Assembly (NCBI GenBank): GCA_039185015.1
Contig: JBCDAU010000081.1
Span: forward strand, 1 to 5,056
Length of the DNA stretch: 5,056 nt
Origin: JBCBSZ01 sp039185015
Lineage (GTDB): Bacteria > Actinomycetota > Acidimicrobiia > Acidimicrobiales > Poriferisodalaceae
Direction: 5' to 3'
This document shows positions 1 through 5,056 of this stretch, one piece after another. A program made the translations under genes and the position numbers. The notes under the pieces are model-generated. The model worked only from the letters and a program-made list of their open reading frames with translations, was not told the origin of the DNA and did no database searches. The number at the start of each line of letters is the position of its first letter. Within the stretch, counting starts at the first letter, position 1.

Positions 1-66
1 CCGCCCCGACCGACGATGGCCCGCTGGAGATCGTGGACAGCCGTGCCTCGGCGGGACGCAGCTCGC
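1..66. other. Left-edge stretch downstream of SBP-A, no supported gene
   Basis: Sixty-six bases lie beyond the SBP-A stop. I find no start codon with a ribosome site for a further minus-strand gene and no T-tract terminator. One plus-strand frame enters from the edge with strong GC third-position bias and stops at 119, so the tail of a convergent gene overlapping the SBP-A end is possible, but too little is visible to call it. Confidence 0.3.
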
Positions 67-1143
67 TCAGCCGGCGCCGATGGCTTCGACGAGCCGGTCG
101 AGCACCAGTCGAGCGCTGAACGGGTCGATCCGAAACGACTCGACTCCCAGCGGCACGACCCGACCCTCGGCCACCGCCGAGAGCGCACCGAGGGTCGGCT
201 GCGACCCGATCACCGTCGTCAACCGCTCCTCGTCGGCGAAGATGCCGAGCAGCGTGGCGTCGGCGTAGGCGTCGGGCACGAGCTCGGTCGAGACCGCGAC
301 GACGTCGGCTCGCTGACCAGCGGCGTCGAGCGCCGCGTCCCCGGCGAACGCCTCCACGTCGACGACGTCGAGGCCGAGGTCGGCGAGGAGCCGTCCGTGG
401 GCCGACACGGTCGTGAAGGTGTTGAGCTGCCCGTCCTCGCTCGGCACGAAGGCGACCACGGGGAAGGAGGTGTCGAGGGAGGCGGCGTCGACCGCAGCGG
501 CGAAGTCCGCCTCGACCGCCGCAGCCTCGTCGGTTCGGCCGAGCGCAGCCGCGAAGGCCTGCATCGACTCCTGCCACGACAGGCCGCTCTGGTCGATCAC
601 CACGACGGGGGCGATCTCCTCGAGCAACCCGTAGAGGTTGTCGTCGACGCCGTCGCGTCCGAACGCGGTGCCGACGATCAGGTCCGGTTCGGCGGCGGCG
701 ACCGCTTCGATGCTCAGCTCGGGACCCGGAAGGGCGTCGATCTCCGCCTCGACGGCGACGTCGGCCCACTGCAGCCAGAAGCCCAGGTCGTCGCTGAGCG
801 GTCCGACCGAGACGGCCGTGGCGACGACGGGTGCGTCGAGCGCGAGCAGCGCACCGGTCACCGTCACGCTCACCGACACGACTCGCTGCGGCTCGGCCGG
901 TACCTCGACGGTCCCGAAGGCGTCGGTCACGGTGCGGGTCGCCGCCTCCGGGTCCTCCGCCTCCCCGATCGTCCCGTCGTTGGTGTCATCGGCATCGGCC
1001 TCGGTTGTCGTCGACGGCGCTTCGGCGGGCGCAGCGGTCGTGGCCGCCGTCGACGCATCGGTGTCGTCGGCATCACCACACCCGACGGCCAGGAGGGCGA
1101 TGATCAACAGCGAGGACAGCAGGGAATGTAGTTGTAGTTTCAC
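67..1143 (-). CDS. Iron-siderophore-type ABC transporter substrate-binding lipoprotein (SBP-A)
   Basis: Predicted extracytoplasmic, lipid-anchored receptor that captures a ferric siderophore or similar chelate (haem and cobalamin are alternatives in this family) and hands it to an ABC importer. Seen: 358 residues, normal for the family. Residues 1-22 form a lipoprotein signal peptide with a hydrophobic core and lipobox A19-V20-G21-C22, followed by a Thr/Ala/Asp/Glu linker to about residue 67. The class III binding fold then opens with the usual strand pattern (T71-V-T-D-x-F-G-T-V-E-V-P, then P85-Q-R-V-V). Further on are SIEAVAAAEPDLIVGT, which ends the N-lobe, and a C-lobe with HGRLLADLGLD and a closing helix. 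The GTG at 1143 is the only start before the signal peptide, and no in-frame start lies upstream. It has no Shine-Dalgarno sequence at usable distance, so translation may be leaderless. Codons 2-5 include AAA and two CTA, unusual in this GC-rich gene but explained by the operator lying across them. It is divergent from a MarR gene. The exact ligand cannot be read from sequence. Confidence 0.93.
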   Translation of the reverse strand: MKLQLHSLLSSLLIIALLAVGCGDADDTDASTAATTAAPAEAPSTTTEADADDTNDGTIGEAEDPEAATRTVTDAFGTVEVPAEPQRVVSVSVTVTGALLALDAPVVATAVSVGPLSDDLGFWLQWADVAVEAEIDALPGPELSIEAVAAAEPDLIVGTAFGRDGVDDNLYGLLEEIAPVVVIDQSGLSWQESMQAFAAALGRTDEAAAVEADFAAAVDAASLDTSFPVVAFVPSEDGQLNTFTTVSAHGRLLADLGLDVVDVEAFAGDAALDAAGQRADVVAVSTELVPDAYADATLLGIFADEERLTTVIGSQPTLGALSAVAEGRVVPLGVESFRIDPFSARLVLDRLVEAIGAG

Positions 1144-1154
1144 AACTACAACTA
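1129..1154. promoter_or_regulatory. Composite 26-bp dyad, probable MarR operator
   Basis: A perfect inverted repeat with 11-bp arms (1129-1139 and 1144-1154) around a 4-base centre (1140-1143). Each arm is a tandem of TAGTTG-type elements: TAGTTG at 1129 and TAGTTT at 1135 on the left, CAACTA at 1143 and 1149 on the right. It is an AT-rich island in GC-rich DNA. It covers the GTG start, the first codons and the probable -10 of SBP-A, and lies upstream of the divergent MarR gene. Known: TAGTTG/CAACTA-like half-sites are common in MarR-family operators, and MarR regulators usually bind the intergenic region with their divergent neighbour. Inference: it represses SBP-A and autoregulates the MarR gene. 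Confidence 0.8.
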
Positions 1155-1180
1155 TTAGCCACCCCGATCGGGTCGTGCAA
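1152..1180 (-). promoter_or_regulatory. Probable promoter of SBP-A (leaderless)
   Basis: Reading the minus strand, a -35-like TTGCAC (1180-1175) is followed after exactly 17 bases by a -10-like TAATAG (1157-1152). The GTG start codon begins 8 bases further on, so transcription would start at or next to the start codon. Each hexamer matches only about half of the sigma-70 consensus, but the spacing and the absence of a Shine-Dalgarno sequence agree with a leaderless transcript. The -10 overlaps the outer half of the dyad, so a bound repressor would block the promoter. Confidence 0.45.
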
Positions 1181-1191
1181 GGGACGGAGTC

Positions 1192-1197
1192 GGAGGA
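1192..1197 (+). promoter_or_regulatory. Ribosome binding site of the MarR gene
   Basis: GGAGGA lies three bases before the GTG at 1201 (four from the GGAGG core). The spacing is slightly short, but this is the clearest Shine-Dalgarno sequence at any start in the window and it fixes the MarR start. A possible -10 for this gene is TATTAG at 1153-1158 on the plus strand, next to the dyad. I could not assign a convincing -35. Confidence 0.6.
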
Positions 1198-1200
1198 GCC

Positions 1201-1623
1201 GTGTCAGGACCGGAGAGAGAGCTCGGCGAGATGCTGCTGCGCATCGGTGCCGAGCTGGAATCGATGTTCGCCGTCGTGGCCAAGGCGGAGTCGCTGACGC
1301 CCGCCGAGGCGAGGTTGCTCCGTCTCCTCGCCGACACGATCCCGCAGGCCGAGTTGGCACCGCGCCTCGGCGTCGACAAGGCGCGGGTGTCGTCGCTGAT
1401 CCGTCGGCTCGAAGCCCGATCGCTCGTCCGGCGGGACCACGACCCCGGCGATCGGCGGGCCCGTCACGTCGGTCTGACGCTCGAGGGCCGTCAGACCATC
1501 GACCGCTTGGGGGAGGGTCTCCAGCGGGCATCACCGGTCGTCCAGCGGCTCACGGTGAAGCAGCGTCGGGAGCTGATCGACCACCTGCTCCCGCTGGATC
1601 CCCTCGGCGCCCACGGCCCCTGA
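1201..1623 (+). CDS. MarR-family winged helix-turn-helix transcriptional regulator
   Basis: Cytoplasmic dimeric DNA-binding repressor, 140 residues, a typical MarR length. Seen: an N-terminal helix (about 5-30) for dimerisation. LTPAEARLLRLLAD at 32-45 matches the conserved entry helix. The helix-turn-helix runs about 49-71 (QAELAPRLGVDKARVSSLIRRLE). The wing at 75-93 carries the family signature D81-P-G-D84-R-R followed by VGLTLEGR. A C-terminal helix (about 114-130) completes the dimer interface. No cysteine is visible, so thiol-based redox sensing of the OhrR type is unlikely; a small-molecule ligand is more plausible. The GTG start is supported by GGAGGA just upstream. The gene is divergent from SBP-A and points toward SBP-B, 89 bases before that gene's preferred start. 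Its probable target is the TAGTTG/CAACTA dyad between it and SBP-A. No good copy of that motif precedes SBP-B, so control of SBP-B would have to be by read-through or another regulator. Confidence 0.93.
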   Translation: MSGPERELGEMLLRIGAELESMFAVVAKAESLTPAEARLLRLLADTIPQAELAPRLGVDKARVSSLIRRLEARSLVRRDHDPGDRRARHVGLTLEGRQTIDRLGEGLQRASPVVQRLTVKQRRELIDHLLPLDPLGAHGP

Positions 1624-1699
1624 TCCGGCTGGCTCGGCGGCGATCGAGCGGGCCGTCCGGGGGCAGCGGAGCGTTCTCGCGTCGTGTCGTGTGCAATGA

Positions 1700-1718
1700 T
1701 GACACTGTGTTAGTGATA
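1700..1718. promoter_or_regulatory. Imperfect dyad at the SBP-B start, candidate operator
   Basis: Two 7-base arms, TGACACT (1700-1706) and AGTGATA (1712-1718), flank five bases and pair at five of seven positions, including the central CACT/AGTG. A smaller perfect dyad, ACAC-T-GTGT (1702-1710), lies inside it. The site covers both candidate SBP-B starts in another locally AT-richer patch. It differs from the dyad at SBP-A, so a different protein would be expected to bind it; the TetR regulator convergent with SBP-B is the obvious candidate. The match is short and imperfect, and the assignment is inference. Confidence 0.35.
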
Positions 1719-2765
1719 CTCCGTCAGAGATCGCTCCGGTGGATCGGGATCGCGGGCGCTCTCGCGCTGTTGGCGACAGCCTGTGGCGACGACACCGACG
1801 AGCCCGAGGCGGCCGCCCCGTCGACCTCGGTCTCCACGACGGTCGCCGAACCTTCGCCGACCACCGCACCTGCGCCCACCGGGACCATCGAGTCGTCGAC
1901 GCCTCCGCCCGCCGCAGTCGCTGACCTGATCGTCGTCGACCTGACCGACAGCGTCTTCGACCTCGCCCTGCTCGGCGTCGCCCCGGTCGGGAACATCTAC
2001 GGCAGCGAGCTCGTCGCGCCGACCCTCGCCGCGCTCGACGGCGTCACACCCGAGGTGGCCGACGCGATCCTGGCCGCCCCCGACCTCGCCGCGAGCGGCG
2101 GCTTCGAGATCAACGTCGAAGCCGTCGCCGCTGCGCAACCGGACCTCATCATCACGAGCCCGACCTGGCTGTCGTTCTACCGGCTCACGGTGGAGCAGCT
2201 GGAGGCGATCGCCCCGGTCGCGCAGCTCGACGACGAGCTCGGGTGGCAGGACCGAGCCCGACAGCTCGGCGAGCTCGTCGGTGCGGTCGACGAGGCCGAG
2301 CGACGCATCGCCGACGTCGAACAGCGCCTGCAGGTCGTCGCGCAGCGCGTCTCCGACGCCGGCCTCGAGGGCACGGTGGTGTCCCTGCTCCGGCCGGGCT
2401 TCACCACCTTCTTGCAGTCGCGTTCGTTGGGGGGCCGGCTGCTCGCGTCGGTCGGTCTCACGCAGCCGGAGCCGCAACTGGCCGACCTCGACACCGGGTT
2501 CCCCGACTACGCGGCGCAGACGCAGTACTCCGAGGAGCTCCTCGGCGACCACGACGGCGATGCGCTCATCGTGCTCGCCGAGGACCCGTCGCTCGAACCG
2601 GCTGCGGCGTTCGCCGCCGGCTCGCTCGCCGGCGAGGTGCTCGCGCCGCTGACCACCGAGACGGCGATCAGCGTTCCCATCTTCTTGTGGGCCACGAACA
2701 CCCTGAGCGGAGCGGGGCAGATCGCCCAAGATCTGGAGCGTCTCGTCGAGCTGCTCGACCGCTGA
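1713..2765 (+). CDS. Divergent class III ABC transporter substrate-binding lipoprotein (SBP-B)
   Basis: Probable lipid-anchored receptor of the ferric-siderophore/cobalamin binding family, 350 residues from the chosen start. Seen: a strongly basic n-region (R4, R6, R9), a hydrophobic core and lipobox L20-A-T-A-C24, then an Asp/Glu/Pro/Thr linker to about residue 70. Family motifs follow: a strand and helix at about 73-90 (DLTDSVFDLALLGV), INVEAVAAAQPDLIITS near 131-147, QLEAIAPVAQLD, a long Glu/Arg-rich connecting helix around 190-215, and a C-lobe with GGRLLASVGL. The usual opening strands (G-x-V-x-V-P, P-x-R-V-V) are not recognisable. GTG 1713 is preferred because starts at 1689 or 1707 would add a TTA codon, and 1689 also adds acidic residues before the signal peptide. 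GTG 1707 remains possible: AATGAT at 1695-1700 could be its -10. None of the starts has a Shine-Dalgarno sequence. The gene converges with the TetR gene, 18 bases apart. Confidence 0.85.
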   Translation: MILRQRSLRWIGIAGALALLATACGDDTDEPEAAAPSTSVSTTVAEPSPTTAPAPTGTIESSTPPPAAVADLIVVDLTDSVFDLALLGVAPVGNIYGSELVAPTLAALDGVTPEVADAILAAPDLAASGGFEINVEAVAAAQPDLIITSPTWLSFYRLTVEQLEAIAPVAQLDDELGWQDRARQLGELVGAVDEAERRIADVEQRLQVVAQRVSDAGLEGTVVSLLRPGFTTFLQSRSLGGRLLASVGLTQPEPQLADLDTGFPDYAAQTQYSEELLGDHDGDALIVLAEDPSLEPAAAFAAGSLAGEVLAPLTTETAISVPIFLWATNTLSGAGQIAQDLERLVELLDR

Positions 2766-2783
2766 CCGACTCCGGCCTCGGCG

Positions 2784-3422
2784 TCACTCCTGCGGGGCGA
2801 GCTCGCCGGCGATGCCCGAGAGGACGACGCGGAGCTTGCGCTCGAACCACACGGCGGGATCGGTCGCGAAGGCCCGAGCGACCTCCACCGCATCCACCTC
2901 GGACAGCTCGGTCGCCCAGGCGGTGGGGTAGCCCTCGTCGGCATCGACGCGTGCGTCGAGTTGAGCGCTCCGTCGCGCCGAGTCGCTCGCGAGGTCGTAG
3001 ACCACATCGAGGGCCGTCAGCGTCGCCGTCGGGTCGAACCCGTAGCCGCGCATGATCGCGAGGAGCTGAGCGAGGCGCTCCCGCAACGGCAGCGGGACCC
3101 GGCCGGTGCCGAACAGCTCGTCGTACATGCCGGGATGCGCGGCGAACATCCGCCACACGGCCACGGCCTCCCGTTGGAGGAACGACCGCCAGTCGGCGGT
3201 CGGCTGCGGTGTGTCGAGCGACGCGACGACCTCCTCGACCGCGGCCAGCACCAGATCGTCGCGGTCGGCCACGTGGCCGTACAGCGCACCGTGGGTGACG
3301 CCCAGCTGGTCCGCGACCGCCTTGACCGTGAGGCCGGCGAACCCGACCTCGACCGCAGCCCGAGCGATGGAGGTGCGAGAGATCGACGGTTTCGGTCCCG
3401 GTCGACGCCTGCCCTCGCTCAC
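2784..3422 (-). CDS. TetR/AcrR-family transcriptional regulator
   Basis: Cytoplasmic dimeric ligand-responsive repressor, 212 residues, normal for TetR proteins. Seen: a basic N-terminal tail (R5-R-R, K11), then the DNA-binding domain with SRTSIARAAVEVGFAGLT at 15-32. The helix-turn-helix runs about 32-51 (TVKAVADQLGVTHGALYGHV), and D53-R-D-D-L follows, the classic TetR N-domain ending. Residues from about 60 onward are helical and lack a specific signature; F121/D122-type motifs and W-rich helices could form a ligand pocket, but the ligand cannot be read. The GTG at 3422 is the only start preceding the full domain and has only a weak ribosome site. The gene follows the monooxygenase gene on the same strand after 63 bases, so co-transcription with SBP-C and the monooxygenase is plausible. 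It converges with SBP-B with 18 bases between stops and no recognisable T-tract terminator. Candidate targets are the dyad at SBP-B and the promoter of its own operon beyond the right edge. Confidence 0.92.
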   Translation of the reverse strand: MSEGRRRPGPKPSISRTSIARAAVEVGFAGLTVKAVADQLGVTHGALYGHVADRDDLVLAAVEEVVASLDTPQPTADWRSFLQREAVAVWRMFAAHPGMYDELFGTGRVPLPLRERLAQLLAIMRGYGFDPTATLTALDVVYDLASDSARRSAQLDARVDADEGYPTAWATELSEVDAVEVARAFATDPAVWFERKLRVVLSGIAGELAPQE

Positions 3423-3485
3423 GGCGCCATCGTGGCAGCCCGCGCCGTCTCCTCGCTCGACGGTGTGATCGATGGGCCTCCGACG

Positions 3486-4334
3486 TCATGGCTGCGGAGC
3501 GAGCGCCGTGAGGGTGCGCATCGCCGCATCGATGGGGGTGCCGCTGACGTCCGAGCAGAGGAGCACCTCGTCGACGCCCGCCTCCGCGATCGCCCGGAGC
3601 TGAGCCTCGATCGCTGGTGCGGGACCGGCGAGGAGACGGCTGGCGAGCCGCTCGGGGTCGGTGGTCGGGGGCGCTGCCGACCGATCGAGGTGCTGGATCT
3701 CCGCGGTGGAGAAGGCCGGGGACGGATCGATGGCTGACGTCGGGTCGTCGTGGACCACGACGAAGGCCGTCGCCGCGAGCTGACGGGGTCCTGACGCGAG
3801 TCCGTGCAATCGATCGGCGAGCCGGGCGACGCGTGCCAGGTCACCGAGCGGTGGCGAGCAGATCAGGTGGTGACCGCGTGCGATGACGCGATCGATGCCG
3901 TCGTCGGTCACCGCCGCTTCCCACAGTCCTTGCTCGGGGAGTCGCGCCACGACCGACGCGGCCGCCGCCTCGAAGTCGTCGGCGTCGTCGGCGTGCGCCG
4001 CCCGCCCCGTGGCGTTCTGTCCGAGGCCGATGCGGAGGCGGTCTCCCAGGAGCTGCGCGCACGTCGTGAGATCCTCGACGAGGCGTCGGGTCGGCCACAG
4101 CGGTGTCGGCAGCACGGAGGTTCCCAGGCGGATGCGTTCGGTGCGAGCGGCGAGGTGGGCGAGCAGCAGGAGCGGGTTCGAGACCGCCGCATCGCTGCCG
4201 TGGTGTTCGGTGATCCATGCACCGTGGTAGCCGAGCTCGTCGGCCGCGGTGACGATCCTGAGGACATCGTCGATGGCCGGGCTCGGTCGGTCGGCGGTGA
4301 GTGCCGGCAGGTGGAAGGTCGAGCGGCGCATCAT
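3486..4334 (-). CDS. Luciferase-like (LLM class) flavin-dependent monooxygenase
   Basis: Predicted cytosolic TIM-barrel oxidoreductase using reduced FMN (or F420 in some actinobacterial members) to oxidise an unidentified substrate. Seen: 282 residues, shorter than the usual 320-360. Residues 34-45 read LGYHGAWITEHH; E43-H44-H45 matches the LuxA segment that carries its catalytic histidine. Then come N53-P, AHLAARTERIRLGTSVLPTP (59-78), R83, ED (87-88) and QLLGDRLRIGLGQ (94-106), all in the order seen in luciferase alpha-type proteins. The end has AQLRAIAEAGVDEVLL, the final barrel strand typical of the family. The middle, about 107-200, is poorly conserved and seems condensed. The ATG at 4334 overlaps the SBP-C stop as ATGA, and a second ATG follows directly. 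No strong Shine-Dalgarno sequence is near, so translation probably depends on the ribosome finishing SBP-C. The context suggests action on an imported chelate or its ligand; this is inference. Confidence 0.9.
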   Translation of the reverse strand: MMRRSTFHLPALTADRPSPAIDDVLRIVTAADELGYHGAWITEHHGSDAAVSNPLLLLAHLAARTERIRLGTSVLPTPLWPTRRLVEDLTTCAQLLGDRLRIGLGQNATGRAAHADDADDFEAAAASVVARLPEQGLWEAAVTDDGIDRVIARGHHLICSPPLGDLARVARLADRLHGLASGPRQLAATAFVVVHDDPTSAIDPSPAFSTAEIQHLDRSAAPPTTDPERLASRLLAGPAPAIEAQLRAIAEAGVDEVLLCSDVSGTPIDAAMRTLTALAPQP

Positions 4335-5056
4335 CGGGCCAGGAGATCGGCGGCGATCTCCTCCAACACGAGGCGCTGCCCGAGCGGTCCGGCGTTGCCC
4401 CAGAGGAATCCGTCCACCACGACCACGGATCCATCGACGATGGCGTCGACCGAGCTGGCGGTCGGCAGCGCGGTGAGCGCCGCTCGCGCCTCGTCGTCCC
4501 CGCCCGGCCCGAACTCGAGGACCACCAGCTCATCGGCGGCGTCGAGGAGCGAGAGCTGCTCGAGGCTGATCTCGACGGTGCCGGGTGGGATTCCCGGGTT
4601 GAGCTCGAAGCCGAGGTCGCGCAGCACGTCGGTCTGCAGCGTGCGCTCGTCGCTGACGAAGACCCGCTCTCCGAGCAGCGACACCACCGCGACGGTCCGG
4701 CCATCGAGTTCGATCGAGGCGAGCGCCGCGTCTCGTGCCGCATCGAACTCGGCGATCAGCTCGTCCGCCTCGTCGGGTCGACCGACGGCCGCCGCCGTGC
4801 TGATCAGCAGCGGACGCCAGTCGCCATAGCTGAAGGTCGCCTCGTCGGACACGGCGAGGGCGACCGTCGGCGCGATCTGGGCCAGCTCGTCGTAGGCCTC
4901 GCCGACGTTGAAGACCGTGCCGATGATCAGGTCAGGCCGTGCTGCGGCGATGGCCTCGAGGTTGAGCTCGGCGCCCTCCCCGACGAGCTCGATCGGCTCG
5001 GGGTCGACCGAGGTCCAGAACGCATCGACGCCCTGCCTGCCGCGGGCGACGATCGC
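4331..5056 (-). CDS. Iron-siderophore-type ABC transporter substrate-binding protein, N-terminus outside window (SBP-C)
   Basis: The reading frame runs open from the window edge for 241 residues to a TGA at 4331, so the signal peptide and first strands (roughly 90-110 residues by family length) lie beyond position 5056. Seen, counting from the edge: FW at 13-14, then LNLEAIAAARPDLIIGT at 31-47, the N-lobe motif shared with SBP-A and SBP-B. Next are YDELAQIAPTVAL (55-67) and FSYGDWRPLL, leading into the connecting helix (GRPDEADELIAEFDAARDAAL). The C-lobe has a strand VAVVSLLGERVFVS, then VLRDLGFELN, and ends in FLWGNAGPLGQRLVLEEIA. The GTG at 4850-4852 lies in the middle of the domain and is not the real start. 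It is closest in motif wording to SBP-A, while its FLWxN segment resembles SBP-B. Its stop overlaps the monooxygenase start by four bases, implying one operon and translational coupling. The ligand is not determinable. Confidence 0.9.
   Translation of the reverse strand, partial: AIVARGRQGVDAFWTSVDPEPIELVGEGAELNLEAIAAARPDLIIGTVFNVGEAYDELAQIAPTVALAVSDEATFSYGDWRPLLISTAAAVGRPDEADELIAEFDAARDAALASIELDGRTVAVVSLLGERVFVSDERTLQTDVLRDLGFELNPGIPPGTVEISLEQLSLLDAADELVVLEFGPGGDDEARAALTALPTASSVDAIVDGSVVVVDGFLWGNAGPLGQRLVLEEIAADLLAR
4341..4362 (-). other. Perfect hairpin at the SBP-C/monooxygenase junction
   Basis: Eight-base arms, AGGAGATC and GATCTCCT, pair perfectly around a six-base loop. The hairpin ends six bases before the monooxygenase ATG in the mRNA and lies inside the last codons of SBP-C. 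Its upstream arm contains the only GGAG-type sequence near the monooxygenase start, but about 25 bases away. A ribosome translating the end of SBP-C would open it. It may tune coupling or processing between the two genes, or be a by-product of the LEEIAADLL coding sequence. Confidence 0.3.

Noticed and set aside
1..119. Possible C-terminal tail of a convergent plus-strand gene entering from the left edge (frame stopping at 117-119)
   Set aside because: Third positions are GC-rich and the first 20 residues look protein-like, but only about 38 codons are visible, about 50 bases overlap SBP-A, and the end is Arg-rich. Sequence to the left would decide it.
16..1131. A 371-codon open frame on the plus strand opposite SBP-A
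   Set aside because: It is an Arg/Gly/Asp-rich low-complexity translation with no domain logic, lying antisense to a gene with a signal peptide and clear family motifs. Long antisense frames are expected in GC-rich DNA.
1151..1166. Partial DtxR/IdeR-like element (TTAGCC / GGCTAA) near the SBP-A promoter
   Set aside because: Only one half-site resembles the consensus and there is no matching second half, so iron-repressor control is not supported from this sequence.
1624..1660. Terminator after the MarR gene (GCTCG...CGAGC)
   Set aside because: A five-base stem with an eight-base loop and no T-tract; too weak to call, so read-through from the MarR gene into SBP-B cannot be excluded.
1710..2729. 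A 339-codon open frame on the minus strand opposite SBP-B
   Set aside because: Same reasoning: its Arg/Gly-rich composition mirrors the SBP-B codons, and it has no recognisable motifs or ribosome site.
2766..2807. Bidirectional terminator between the convergent SBP-B and TetR genes, including the GGCGAGCTCGCC palindrome at 2796-2807
   Set aside because: The palindrome lies inside the TetR coding end, has no T-run on either strand, and simple GC palindromes are common here.
3419..3430. Three-codon frame ATG-GCG-CCG-TGA overlapping the TetR GTG start
   Set aside because: It has an upstream-frame arrangement (TGA overlapping GTGA) but no convincing ribosome site, and such short frames occur by chance.
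3445..3463. CCGTC/GACGG inverted repeat between the monooxygenase and TetR genes
   Set aside because: Only five pairs around a nine-base loop and no T-tract, so it is not a credible terminator or operator.
3804..4829. A 341-codon plus-strand frame across the monooxygenase and SBP-C
   Set aside because: It crosses two well-supported minus-strand genes. Its second half is a Ser/Arg/Thr low-complexity string typical of an antisense shadow.

Overview
The window is very GC-rich DNA (roughly 70% by eye) with GTG starts, acidic Asp/Glu/Ala/Val-rich proteins and lipoprotein signal peptides. This suggests a high-GC actinomycete. The protein style would fit Acidimicrobiia-like lineages, but that placement is an impression and was not tested. 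The coding content is dense and looks like a chromosomal iron/metallophore-uptake accessory locus. I see no RNA genes, insertion sequences, CRISPR arrays or phage genes.

Layout. 67-1143 (minus): complete lipoprotein of the class III (FecB/FepB/BtuF-like) siderophore-binding family, here SBP-A. 1201-1623 (plus): MarR-family regulator, divergent from SBP-A. The 57-bp gap and the SBP-A start hold a perfect 26-bp dyad built from TAGTTG/CAACTA elements, most likely the MarR operator. 1713-2765 (plus): a second, divergent binding lipoprotein, SBP-B, with its own dyad at the start. 2784-3422 (minus): TetR-family regulator, convergent with SBP-B. 3486-4334 (minus): small luciferase-like flavin monooxygenase with a LuxA-type EHH motif. 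4331-5056 (minus, start outside the window): a third binding protein, SBP-C, whose stop codon overlaps the monooxygenase start as ATGA.

How the parts may work together (inference). Three different binding proteins of one family sit within 5 kb without a permease or ATPase in view. They could feed one shared importer or several importers encoded elsewhere. Two regulators of ligand-sensing families (MarR, TetR) are interleaved with them, so expression may respond to the ligand (siderophore, haem, cobalamin or another chelate) and not only to iron. The tight coupling of SBP-C to a flavin monooxygenase suggests that the enzyme acts on what SBP-C delivers, or on its chelator. SBP-A and SBP-B both lack a Shine-Dalgarno sequence at the only sensible starts, and both appear to be leaderless transcripts whose starts lie inside operator-like dyads.

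The most solid unusual signal is the composite operator at 1129-1154. The most interesting functional hypothesis is the SBP-C/monooxygenase pair.
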